From assembly GCA_963676345.2 (NCBI GenBank), contig CAXXTS010000002.1:1000892-1064891 (forward strand): a stretch of 64,000 nt of DNA, in the 5' to 3' direction. Source of the DNA: G963665925 sp963676345. GTDB lineage: Bacteria > Bacillota > Clostridia > Peptostreptococcales > Acidaminobacteraceae. The position numbers and the translations under genes were made by a program. Numbering within the stretch: position 1 is the first letter of the stretch; each line of letters opens with the position of its first letter. A model generated the notes under the pieces. That model made no database searches, had not been told where the DNA came from, and saw nothing but the letters and a program-made list of their open reading frames with translations. Shown one piece after another: positions 33,873 through 41,965 of the stretch.

Positions 33873-34625
33873 TTACTTGTCCCCCTCTTCTGGTCTTCTG
33901 AAGTTGCCAAGTGGGTAGTATGGAACCATATTTTCACGCAACCAGCTTAGAGAATCGATCGGTGTCATACCCCAGTTTGTTGGACACGTTGACAGAACTT
34001 CTACCATAGAGAAGCCTTTGCCGTCTATCTGGCACTGGAATGCTTCTTTAATTGCTTTTTTAGCTTTACGTACGTTTGCAGGCGTATCTACAGAAACACG
34101 CTCAATGAATGCAGCGCCGTGGATTGTTGCAAACATTTCAGATATCTTAAGTGGCATACCTGAGTGCTCTACTGTACGTCCAAGTGGTGCAGTTGTCGCC
34201 TTTTGACCGATTAGAGTCGTAGGTGCCATCTGACCGCCTGTCATACCGTAAATAGCGTTATTTACGAAGATTGTCGTAATTTTTTCGCCTCTATGCGCAA
34301 CGTGAACTGCTTCAGCAGTACCGATTGAAGCGAGGTCGCCGTCGCCTTGGTATGTGAAAACAACTTTATCTGGATGAACACGCTTGATGCCTGTCGCTAC
34401 AGCCGGAGCACGACCATGCGATGCTTCATGCATGTCACAATTGAAGTATTCATATGCAAGTACTGAACAACCAACTGGTGCAACACCAATTGTTTCGCCA
34501 AGAACACCAAGTTCTTCAAGAACTTCTGCTACAAGACGGTGAATAATACCGTGCGTACATCCTGGACAATAGTGCGTTTGCTTACCTTCTACCAGGCCTT
34601 TAGTTTTTTCAAATACAACTGCCAT
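33873..34625 (-). CDS. vorB: 2-oxoacid:ferredoxin oxidoreductase, beta (thiamine-binding) subunit
   Basis: A 250-residue TPP-binding subunit. YCPGCTHGIIHRLV is the cluster-proximal start. GDGDLASIGTAE with VNNAIYGMTGGQMAPTT is the thiamine pyrophosphate motif (GDGD...NN). It decarboxylates the 2-oxoacid and passes electrons to ferredoxin. Its ATG overlaps the alpha stop codon by one base. The sequence alone does not separate 2-oxoisovalerate from 2-oxoglutarate. The ptb-buk neighbours favour branched-chain 2-oxoacids. Subunit letters differ between naming schemes. Confidence 0.88.
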   Translation of the reverse strand: MAVVFEKTKGLVEGKQTHYCPGCTHGIIHRLVAEVLEELGVLGETIGVAPVGCSVLAYEYFNCDMHEASHGRAPAVATGIKRVHPDKVVFTYQGDGDLASIGTAEAVHVAHRGEKITTIFVNNAIYGMTGGQMAPTTLIGQKATTAPLGRTVEHSGMPLKISEMFATIHGAAFIERVSVDTPANVRKAKKAIKEAFQCQIDGKGFSMVEVLSTCPTNWGMTPIDSLSWLRENMVPYYPLGNFRRPEEGDK

Positions 34626-35689
34626 TATTTCGCACCTCCGATCATTTCTTTAATCTTATCCATAATCGCCTCAGGCTCAGGAATCATACCACCTACACGA
34701 CCGTAGAAGTCAACTGGCAGACGACCTTCGTTAGCAATTTTTACGTCGTCAATCATTTGACCCAGTGACATTTCCACTGTCAGAATCCCCTTAGTTGTTT
34801 CAGGAATATCTCTGAACGGTTGCTCTGGGAAAGGCCATAGTGTAATTGGACGGATAAGACCAACATTGATGCCTTCTTCTTTCAGTGCAGCAATTGCATT
34901 TTTAACAATACGAGAAGTTGTACCGTATGCTACACATACAATTTCAGCATTCTCCATATTATATGCTTCATAACGCACTTCGTCTTTTCTCATTGCGTCA
35001 TATTTAGCTTTCAGCTTGTAGTTGTGATTTTCAAGGTCTTGAGGATCTAGTGCAAGTGAGTTGATAATGTTAGGGTTTCTCTCGCCCTTTGTACCAACTG
35101 TTGCCCAGTCTTTTTCAGGAAGTGTCTTACCAGACTCAATATCCTTGAACTCGATAGGTTCCATCATCTGACCAATCATACCATCGCCAACAACCATAAC
35201 TGGGTTGCGGTAGTAATCTGCAAGGTCAAATGCCTCTTGTACCAGGTCAACCATTTCCTGAAGGTTTGCTGGTGCATAAGTCAGAAGCTTGTAATCGCCG
35301 TTACCGCCGCCACGTGTTACCTGATTGTAGTCAGACTGAGCTGGCTGAATGCCACCTAGACCTGGACCACCACGAACGATATTAACGATAACTGCAGGCA
35401 GTTCTGCACCTGCGATATATGTGATACCTTCTTGTTTCAGGGCGATCCCTGGAGAAGATGATGATGTCATTACTCGAGCACCGGCGCCAGCAGCACCGTA
35501 TACCATATTGATTGCAGAAACTTCAGATTCCGCCTGTAGAAATACGCCGTCATTTTTAGGCATTTCACGAGACATGTATTCTGGAAGTTCATTCTGTGGT
35601 GTAATCGGGTAACCGAAGAAGTACTTACATCCCGCTTTGATAGCAGCTGCACCAATCGCTTCGTTACCTTTCATTAGGACTTTAGCCAT
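34625..35689 (-). CDS. vorA: 2-oxoacid:ferredoxin oxidoreductase, alpha subunit
   Basis: A 354-residue alpha subunit with the pyrimidine-binding domain (GYPITPQNELPEY, LQAESEVSAINMVYGAAGAGARVMTSSSSPG) and the C-terminal transketolase-like domain (TVEMSLGQMIDDV). This arrangement, without a fused gamma domain, is the VOR/KOR type. It follows the ferredoxin-like gene and is coupled to the beta gene. The complex makes acyl-CoA, CO2 and reduced ferredoxin. Confidence 0.9.
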   Translation of the reverse strand: MAKVLMKGNEAIGAAAIKAGCKYFFGYPITPQNELPEYMSREMPKNDGVFLQAESEVSAINMVYGAAGAGARVMTSSSSPGIALKQEGITYIAGAELPAVIVNIVRGGPGLGGIQPAQSDYNQVTRGGGNGDYKLLTYAPANLQEMVDLVQEAFDLADYYRNPVMVVGDGMIGQMMEPIEFKDIESGKTLPEKDWATVGTKGERNPNIINSLALDPQDLENHNYKLKAKYDAMRKDEVRYEAYNMENAEIVCVAYGTTSRIVKNAIAALKEEGINVGLIRPITLWPFPEQPFRDIPETTKGILTVEMSLGQMIDDVKIANEGRLPVDFYGRVGGMIPEPEAIMDKIKEMIGGAK

Positions 35690-35713
35690 TTTAAATTTCC
35701 CTCCCTGCTATCC

Positions 35714-35938
35714 TTATACCATTTCTCTTTCAACAGTGATAACGCAATCTGGGCACATCATTGCACAGTTTGCACATCCAATACATTTATCCATATCTGT
35801 TACATCTGCTGGGTGGTACCCCTTGACGTTGATACGCGTTGTATCAAGTGTCATGATTTTTACTGGGCAAGCTGTTGTACAAAGACCACAGCCCTTGCAA
35901 ATATCTTCGTTAATAATAACTTTACCTTTTGCTGCCAC
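35714..35938 (-). CDS. vorD: 2-oxoacid:ferredoxin oxidoreductase, delta (2[4Fe-4S] ferredoxin) subunit
   Basis: A 74-residue ferredoxin-like subunit with two complete cluster motifs, CKGCGLCTTACP and CIGCANCAMMCP. It wires the catalytic subunits to soluble ferredoxin. The start is GTG at 35938 with AAGGAGGG upstream, and no ATG fits. It is the first of the four vor genes, 63 bases after the P-loop ATPase gene. Confidence 0.92.
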   Translation of the reverse strand: MAAKGKVIINEDICKGCGLCTTACPVKIMTLDTTRINVKGYHPADVTDMDKCIGCANCAMMCPDCVITVEREMV

Positions 35939-36001
35939 TTTTATACCCTCCTTATTATTCCGGTATACTGCCTGGAGTATTCCAGATTACAAGTGCAAAG
36001 C

Positions 36002-36682
36002 CTAAAGCCACTCCGGTCTCATATACATCTGAATCGGGAAAATTTCGCCTTGAAGACCTTCTGGAAGATCCTCGGCAATCTTTTCAAGAGTCGACACATA
36101 ACGCACTGGAATGTCGAGTTCCTTTGACACTTTCTCCACAAGTTCTTGTCCATACAGGACATCTTCAACTGTTGTATCTCTCAGTAGATGGGTGTTGTTG
36201 ATTAGACCCGTCACCTTCGCACCAAGCGTAGCTTCAATGGTCTTTATGTGATACAGACACCCTTCTAATGTTGCCGTTTGTTCTCTATAACGATTGATGA
36301 CACAGAACATGTCATACTCACCCTCGACGAAATAGCGCTTATATTGAGCGAGGGCTCTTGCACCCACTGCGTCGCCACCCACATCCAGTATGAGATCATA
36401 TGATTTATCTTGCAGCGGTGCCTGTACCTCTGCTGTCATCATTGGAATGTCCAGATTGGCATGATGACCACGTGCGCCACTGATAACACGAATTCCCTTG
36501 GATTCCATCATTTCTGCTTTTTCGCGAGAACGGAAGTACGGATTAACAATGTCCATATCTGCTATTGCAGTCTTTCTGCCAAGCGATGCAAGGCGCATTG
36601 TATAATTGACTGCAAACTCTGTCTTGCCACTCCCATAATGACCAATAATGAGACGAATGCGGTTATCCTTTAACATGTTCAT
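36002..36682 (-). CDS. MinD/ParA-like P-loop ATPase in the ptb-buk-vor operon
   Basis: A 226-residue SIMIBI-class nucleotide-binding protein. Walker A GHYGSGKT is at 14-21, the switch I-like ADMDIVNPYF at about 43-52, and a DVGGD Walker B-like strand at about 100. No partner or substrate domain is fused. It lies between buk and vorD in one transcript. It may help assemble or repair the Fe-S/TPP enzyme or balance flux, but no function is established. A GTG at 36688 is an alternative start. Confidence 0.7.
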   Translation of the reverse strand: MNMLKDNRIRLIIGHYGSGKTEFAVNYTMRLASLGRKTAIADMDIVNPYFRSREKAEMMESKGIRVISGARGHHANLDIPMMTAEVQAPLQDKSYDLILDVGGDAVGARALAQYKRYFVEGEYDMFCVINRYREQTATLEGCLYHIKTIEATLGAKVTGLINNTHLLRDTTVEDVLYGQELVEKVSKELDIPVRYVSTLEKIAEDLPEGLQGEIFPIQMYMRPEWL

Positions 36683-36701
36683 TTTCACCTATCCTAATTT
36701 T

Positions 36702-37775
36702 TTAAAGGTATTCTTGAGCTTTTTCTTCACCCTTAAGAACACGTAGGCCACCTTCAGCAAGTGCCTTCATCTCGTCTTCGCCAGGGTAAATAATGACTTT
36801 GCCCATGAACTCAACACTGTCGCTGATCCACTTTACAAATGCTTTATCAAATGCAATACCCCCTGTTAGGATGATACCGTCGATTTGACCTTTTAGTACT
36901 GCTGCACAAGCGCCAATTTCTTTTGAAACTTGGTATGCCATTGCCTTGTAAATCGTTTCTGCGTCTTTGTTGCCTGATTCAATCATCTTTACGACTTCGC
37001 GTCCATCGTTTGTATTCAGGTAAGCAACCAGTCCGCCGCTTCCCTTAATAAGCTTTTTGATTTCGCCATGTGTGTACTTTCCTGAGAAGCAAAGTTTGGC
37101 TAGATCGCCAACAGGAAGCCCACCAGCACGTTCAGGACTAAATGGTCCCTCACCGTCAAGAGCGTTGTTTACATCAACAACACGTCCCCTTTGGTGTGCG
37201 CCAACGGAAACACCACCACCCATATGTGCCACGATGAAATTACAGTCTTCATATGCTTTACCCAACTCTGATGCTGCGCGTCTTGCTACAGCCTTTTGGT
37301 TCAGTGCATGGAAGATAGATTTTCTGTCCAGCTCTGGCATGCCTGAAATTCTTGCTACATCATGCATTTCGTCAACAACAACCGGGTCAACAATGAAAGA
37401 AGAAATATTCAGCGATGATGCAATCTCATGAGCCAAAATGCCACCCAGATTAGAAGCATGCTCTCCAAGAACGCCAACCTTTAAATCTTCGATCATGTTA
37501 TCTGAAACGTTGTATGTGCCACCTTTAATAGGCTTTAGAAGACCACCACGGCCGACGACTGCAGAAAGCTTTGTCAGATTGATGCCTTTTTCCTCAAGTG
37601 TGTCTAGAATGACTTTTTTTCTAAAGTCATACTGATCAAATATTGTTTCATACTTTCCAATTTCTTCTGCTGGGTGACGCAGTGTCTCCTCAAATACAGA
37701 TTTGTCATTGTCAAAGATTGCGATTTTTGTAGATGTTGATCCAGGATTAATCGCTAATATACGATACGCTTGCAT
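36702..37775 (-). CDS. buk: Butyrate (branched-chain fatty acid) kinase
   Basis: A 357-residue ASKHA-fold kinase of the acetate/butyrate kinase family. The N-terminal phosphate loop NPGSTSTKIAIF, VGRGGLLKP, the central AHMGGGVSVGAHQRGRVVDVNNALDGEGPFSPER and C-terminal LTGGIAFD are typical of Buk. It transfers phosphate from butyryl- or isobutyryl/isovaleryl-phosphate to ADP, giving ATP and the free acid. The length matches Buk (about 355), not acetate kinase (about 400). Upstream is ptb, and downstream the vor genes supply the acyl-CoA. Confidence 0.95.
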   Translation of the reverse strand: MQAYRILAINPGSTSTKIAIFDNDKSVFEETLRHPAEEIGKYETIFDQYDFRKKVILDTLEEKGINLTKLSAVVGRGGLLKPIKGGTYNVSDNMIEDLKVGVLGEHASNLGGILAHEIASSLNISSFIVDPVVVDEMHDVARISGMPELDRKSIFHALNQKAVARRAASELGKAYEDCNFIVAHMGGGVSVGAHQRGRVVDVNNALDGEGPFSPERAGGLPVGDLAKLCFSGKYTHGEIKKLIKGSGGLVAYLNTNDGREVVKMIESGNKDAETIYKAMAYQVSKEIGACAAVLKGQIDGIILTGGIAFDKAFVKWISDSVEFMGKVIIYPGEDEMKALAEGGLRVLKGEEKAQEYL

Positions 37776-37818
37776 TTGTGCACCTGCCTTTTTCGTTTTA
37801 GTTTTGTTTTGCCTCTCC

Positions 37819-37907
37819 CAAACGGTAGTTCATACCTGCCCCAAACGGTGTATTTAGGGCTCTATATCTCTGTGTACTTCTGATTATTATACGCTTTCTC
37901 AAACGGT
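37819..37907 (-). promoter_or_regulatory. Three ACCGTTTG repeats between ptb and buk
   Basis: The octamer CAAACGGT (ACCGTTTG on the coding strand) occurs at 37819, 37842 and 37900, each preceded by C or CC. A TATAAT hexamer lies close to the last copy on the minus strand. The 254-base gap has no gene. The set may control a second promoter in front of buk. Confidence 0.4.
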
Positions 37908-38029
37908 GAGTTTCGCTATTACGATTCAGAAGTCCTTATTTATATTTTTAAGTTAAGACCCTCTCTATTTCAGTCCACTGTCATTTGTCTATTTTAGATC
38001 AGCACGCTGCGTCCAGGTCTCAGTCCAAA

Positions 38030-38935
38030 TTACATCTTAGCTGCCATTAAAACGCCTAGTGCAATGGAATTGAGCTTTGAAGCGTCGCTATCTGCGCGAG
38101 ATGTCAATACAACTGGCGCTTTTGCACCTACAATGATGCCGGCACTTTGAGCTGAACAAAGGAAGTTAAGCGCCTTGTATAAAACATTACCCGCTTCAAT
38201 TGTTGGCGCCAGTAAAATATCGCACTTTCCTGCTGCTGGGTGTGTAATTTTCTTAATTTTAGCGGCTTCTTCTGATACAGCGTTATCAAGGGCAAATGGG
38301 CCACCCACAACACAGCCTGTAAGTTCGCCTGCTTCGTTCATACGAACAAGTTCAGCCGCGTCAACTGTTGCTGGCATTTTTTCATTCACTTTTTCCTTAG
38401 CGCAAATTACGCCTACATTTGGTACTTCGATATCTAGCGCTTTTGCAACAATCAGTGAATTCTCTGTAATTTGCTTTTTCGCTTGAACATCCGGTGCAAT
38501 ATTCATCGCTGCATCTGTTACCATTAAAATACGTGAATATGTTGGAATATCAAATACAGCCACGTGGCTGAGCACATTGCCTGTACGCAGTCCAACTTCT
38601 TTATTTAATACTGCTTTTAATATAATAGCTGTATCTACTAGACCCTTCATTACCATATGGGCTTTACCCGATGATACGAGCTCTACAGCCTTTAATGAAG
38701 CTTCTGCCATATCTTTGATGTCAATCAGCTCATAATTTTCTAATTCAATGTTGTTTTCCTGGGCAATTTTTGCAATGGCTTCTTTGTCGCCAACCAAAAT
38801 CGCTTCAGCAATACCTTGTGATCTTGCCGCTTCAACAGCAAGCATGACGTCTTGGTCTTGTGCACATGCTACGGAAATGGTCTTTGGACCTCTCTCCTTA
38901 GCAACTTTAAGTAGATCTTCAAAATTTGTGATCAA
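38030..38935 (-). CDS. ptb: Phosphate butyryltransferase
   Basis: A 301-residue enzyme of the phosphotransacetylase family, Ptb branch. SVACAQDQDVMLAVEAARSQG at the start, VLSHVAVFD and VTDAAMNIAPD in the centre, and PVVLTSRADSDASKLNSIALG at the end are diagnostic. It converts acyl-CoA and phosphate to acyl-phosphate for Buk. Branched acyl groups are accepted by known members. It is the first gene behind the sigma-54 promoter at 39040-39054. The leader is about 95 bases. Confidence 0.95.
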   Translation of the reverse strand: MITNFEDLLKVAKERGPKTISVACAQDQDVMLAVEAARSQGIAEAILVGDKEAIAKIAQENNIELENYELIDIKDMAEASLKAVELVSSGKAHMVMKGLVDTAIILKAVLNKEVGLRTGNVLSHVAVFDIPTYSRILMVTDAAMNIAPDVQAKKQITENSLIVAKALDIEVPNVGVICAKEKVNEKMPATVDAAELVRMNEAGELTGCVVGGPFALDNAVSEEAAKIKKITHPAAGKCDILLAPTIEAGNVLYKALNFLCSAQSAGIIVGAKAPVVLTSRADSDASKLNSIALGVLMAAKM

Positions 38936-39039
38936 CTTACTTCACCTCATTCTCATATTCTTCAGAAACTGCCTCACATATTTAAGAACACGATACTTAC
39001 AATTATGTTCATGCGTTACTTTGTCCACTCATATATAAC

Positions 39040-39054
39040 GCAATTGCTGTGCCA
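39040..39054 (-). promoter_or_regulatory. Sigma-54 promoter of the ptb-buk-vor operon
   Basis: The minus strand reads TGGCAC-N5-TTGC, an exact match to the -24/-12 consensus with correct spacing. Transcription would start near 39029, about 95 bases before ptb. Branched-chain acid operons under sigma-54 and an enhancer-binding protein (BkdR type) are known in bacilli. Confidence 0.8.
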
Positions 39055-39156
39055 ACTTCAGGTTTTTACACTTATTTTTATAAAACGTCTCAAAGCCTTG
39101 AAAACACTTGATCCATATTATGACATTTGACCCATTAAAGAAACGTTTTCACATAA

Positions 39157-39174
39157 CATGCAACTTATTGCATG
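39157..39174. promoter_or_regulatory. Candidate enhancer site for the sigma-54 promoter
   Basis: A perfect 7-4-7 dyad, CATGCAA-CTTA-TTGCATG, about 110 bases upstream of the -24 element. Related TGCA-containing half-sites occur at 39200-39290. Distance and symmetry fit an enhancer-binding protein site. The protein is not identified. The rest of 38936-39387 shows no gene. Confidence 0.5.
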
Positions 39175-39335
39175 AAATATTTTGCACCTTATTGACATAA
39201 GTGCATTCAGTTGCAGTTTTCCGATAATGATTCTCAGCATTTTGCAGGATCACAATTCATAACTTGTATGAATTGCATTTGCGCACTTTTAATGATTCCT
39301 ACAGGGATTGTCTTTTACTATTTGGCCCAAAATAA

Positions 39336-39374
39336 AAATGCCCCTTGAATTTCTTGAAAATTCAAGGGGCATTT
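39336..39374 (-). terminator. Terminator after pucR-like gene
   Basis: A perfect 17-bp stem (AAATGCCCCTTGAATTT and complement) with a 5-base loop, followed on the minus strand by TTATTTT. It lies 13 bases after the regulator stop codon. Confidence 0.9.
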
Positions 39375-39387
39375 GTTTTTAAACATG

Positions 39388-40632
39388 CTAAATAGACTCA
39401 TCTAGCGACAACAAATTGTAGTACCGCGCCATGCGAAGTTCAAACATAAAATTAAAGCATACCTCCATATCGCCAAGATCTAGATTGGTTAACTGTTTAA
39501 TCTTGTCCACTCTATACTTCACGGTATTTCGATGTATATACATAATTTTTGCCGTCTCCGACAAGCTCTTTCCAGTATTTAAGTAAAGTTCCAAAGTCCG
39601 CACCAGTTCAGTTTTATGCTGCTTATCATATTCCAAAATTGGGTTTAACAGATATGGAAACTGCCGTTTTACATTACTAGACGCGTCAATTTCGATAAGA
39701 AGCTTATAAAAGTGCAAATGCTCATAAATATATGTTGTTGCACTCACCAACCCAGCCAGCTTTACTTCCAGGACTTTTTCTGCTTCTGTATAACTGGTTC
39801 TCAACATATGAATGTCATCATAAGCTGAGCCAATACCGATACTCACACTTAATCCCTTATAGGATTTTGACAGCAAGTCGGTGATTTGTGCATTTATACT
39901 CTTAAAATCCAGCTTTTGATAGTCTACTTCTTTTAATAGGCTTATAACGCTGTCACTCTTTTTCATATGTACCGTATGGACTGCATTTTCTAAAAGTACG
40001 AACTGCACGGCGCCATACAGTGCATGCTTAATTCTATGAACTTGTGGTTCGTCATCTATCCTATTATGACTAATATACTGGTCGAATGCATCGATATCTG
40101 TCACCATAATTCTGTGCTTCTGGCTGAAATCAATATTAAACAATGCACCACGTTTCATCATGTTCTTAACCGATAGACTCGTTGAGAAAAGTAGGGCATC
40201 TAAAATATCAAAGCTTGACTTCTGATCACTCTCAATGCGTATGATATCTTGGGTTATCTCTCTAGTCACATCTACATATTTAATATTCCATGGTAAGGTC
40301 AGTAGCGGCAAACCGCATGCGTCACATTTAATCTTAATGTGTTCGGGAATTTCTTGGATGTAATCACCAAGGAAGACAACCATACCAGAAACCGCTCGCT
40401 GACTTGCCATTTCAACAAGATAATCGAAGCTATACGCACCATTTTTTATTCCATAGCCAATAACGAATAACAACTCTTGTCCTGACAGCCACTCAAATAT
40501 ATCTTTTACATTTGGAAATGTCTCTGCCAAATAGACCCATCGTATAGGTTTTTCAAGTCCATCTTCACCAGCGACCACCTGTCCATCCTTGAATGATTGC
40601 AATTTAAATAGGTCTTTCACGCACACGCTCAT
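39388..40632 (-). CDS. PucR family transcriptional regulator
   Basis: A 414-residue regulator. The N-terminal PucR-type sensor domain (about residues 8-125) has FQVVAGEDGLEKPIRWVY-like features. A GGDEF-like middle region covers about 150-300. The C-terminal PucR helix-turn-helix (HTH_30) reads SLSETAKIMYIHRNTVKYRVDKI. Family members sense purine or amino acid catabolites and often regulate neighbouring genes. It is 81 bases after the aminotransferase gene on the same strand, so it likely controls the aminotransferase/alcohol dehydrogenase set, and possibly itself. Confidence 0.9.
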   Translation of the reverse strand: MSVCVKDLFKLQSFKDGQVVAGEDGLEKPIRWVYLAETFPNVKDIFEWLSGQELLFVIGYGIKNGAYSFDYLVEMASQRAVSGMVVFLGDYIQEIPEHIKIKCDACGLPLLTLPWNIKYVDVTREITQDIIRIESDQKSSFDILDALLFSTSLSVKNMMKRGALFNIDFSQKHRIMVTDIDAFDQYISHNRIDDEPQVHRIKHALYGAVQFVLLENAVHTVHMKKSDSVISLLKEVDYQKLDFKSINAQITDLLSKSYKGLSVSIGIGSAYDDIHMLRTSYTEAEKVLEVKLAGLVSATTYIYEHLHFYKLLIEIDASSNVKRQFPYLLNPILEYDKQHKTELVRTLELYLNTGKSLSETAKIMYIHRNTVKYRVDKIKQLTNLDLGDMEVCFNFMFELRMARYYNLLSLDESI

Positions 40633-40713
40633 CTGCCCACCTCCTGTCCGACATCATTTTAATATTTGAAAAACCAAATAGGTATACGTCTAGACTTTTA
40701 CGATATGCTCATA

Positions 40714-41934
40714 TTATTGCATTTTTATAACTTCATCAACTGCTTCTTTAAGAATTGCGTATGCTTTATCGCAGTCTTCTTTAGTTACTATAAGAGGCGG
40801 TGCCATTCGTATAGTACTCGTTCCAACCGCTGTGACCATGAGTTTTTTCTCCAAGCACTTCTTTTTTATTGCAGCACCGACAGGTTGGATAAACTCAATA
40901 CCTACAAGTAGCCCTTCACCTCTAACCTCAAGTATATGCGGTAGTGCTTTCAGCTTGTCCATAAAATATGTGCCCACCTCGTGAGCATTGACATGCAATT
41001 TGTTTTCTAACAGTTCCTCAATTTGTGCGAGGGCCGCAGCGCAGCACACCGGATTCCCCCCATAGGTACTGCCATGGGCGCCCATGCTAAACGCTTGCGC
41101 TGCTTCTTTTGTAGCACAGACTGCCGATATAGGCATGCCACCCCCCATTGCTTTTGCCATGGTTAAAATATCCGGTTTAATATCATAATGCATAAAACCC
41201 ATAATCTCACCCGTACGACACCAGCCCGTTTGGATTTCGTCGATTAGCAACAGTAGCCCCTTTTCGTCACATAATGCCTGAATGCCCTGCATAAACTCTT
41301 GTGTTGCAGGTATAACACCGCCTTCACCCTGGATGGGCTCCAGCATAATAGCAATCGTATTTTCTGTTACCAGATTACGAAAGGAGTCTACATCATTAAA
41401 TGTCCCATATGTGAAACCAGGCAGCATGGGCTTGAAGCCAATTTGACAAGCTGTATCCGGCTGTCCTGTTGCCGCCATTGCACCATATGTGCGTCCATGA
41501 AATCCTCTCTTCGCGGAAATGATATGAAACTTATGATCTCCATACTTTTCAATACCATACTTACGTGCCATTTTAATCATGGCCTCATTGGCTTCTGTAC
41601 CAGTACTTTGATAAAAAATCTTGTCCATTCCAATGGTTTCACATATTTTTTTTGCAAGAAGTGCCTGTGGAATGGTATAGGGATAGTTGAATGTATGAAT
41701 AACATCCTGCACCTGATCTTGTACTGCTTTAACAACTTTAGGGTTCGTATTCCCGGCGTTATTTACTGCAACGCCACCATAGAAGTCCAGATACGCCTCG
41801 CCTTTTTCGTCATATAAATACATGCCTTCAGCTCTCTCACAAATGAAATCAAAGCGCTGGTATGTCTCGATCATATACTTGTTAACAATCGTTTTGATAG
41901 TATCTGCATCCATTTTTGCCTTATCCAAATTCAT
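40714..41934 (-). CDS. Class III (omega-amino acid) aminotransferase
   Basis: A 406-residue PLP enzyme of fold type I, class III (GABA, ornithine, taurine, beta-alanine transaminases). GTEANEAMIKMARK binds the cofactor phosphate, LLLIDEIQTGWCRTG holds the Asp that contacts the pyridine nitrogen, and the Schiff-base lysine is in MAKAMGGGMP. The family moves a terminal amino group to 2-oxoglutarate or pyruvate, giving a semialdehyde. The next genes upstream are an OFA carrier and an iron alcohol dehydrogenase. AAGGTGA favours the ATG at 41934 over a TTG six bases earlier. Confidence 0.88.
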   Translation of the reverse strand: MNLDKAKMDADTIKTIVNKYMIETYQRFDFICERAEGMYLYDEKGEAYLDFYGGVAVNNAGNTNPKVVKAVQDQVQDVIHTFNYPYTIPQALLAKKICETIGMDKIFYQSTGTEANEAMIKMARKYGIEKYGDHKFHIISAKRGFHGRTYGAMAATGQPDTACQIGFKPMLPGFTYGTFNDVDSFRNLVTENTIAIMLEPIQGEGGVIPATQEFMQGIQALCDEKGLLLLIDEIQTGWCRTGEIMGFMHYDIKPDILTMAKAMGGGMPISAVCATKEAAQAFSMGAHGSTYGGNPVCCAAALAQIEELLENKLHVNAHEVGTYFMDKLKALPHILEVRGEGLLVGIEFIQPVGAAIKKKCLEKKLMVTAVGTSTIRMAPPLIVTKEDCDKAYAILKEAVDEVIKMQ

Positions 41935-41965
41935 ATTCAATCACCTTGCCTCTTCTCATAATCCT

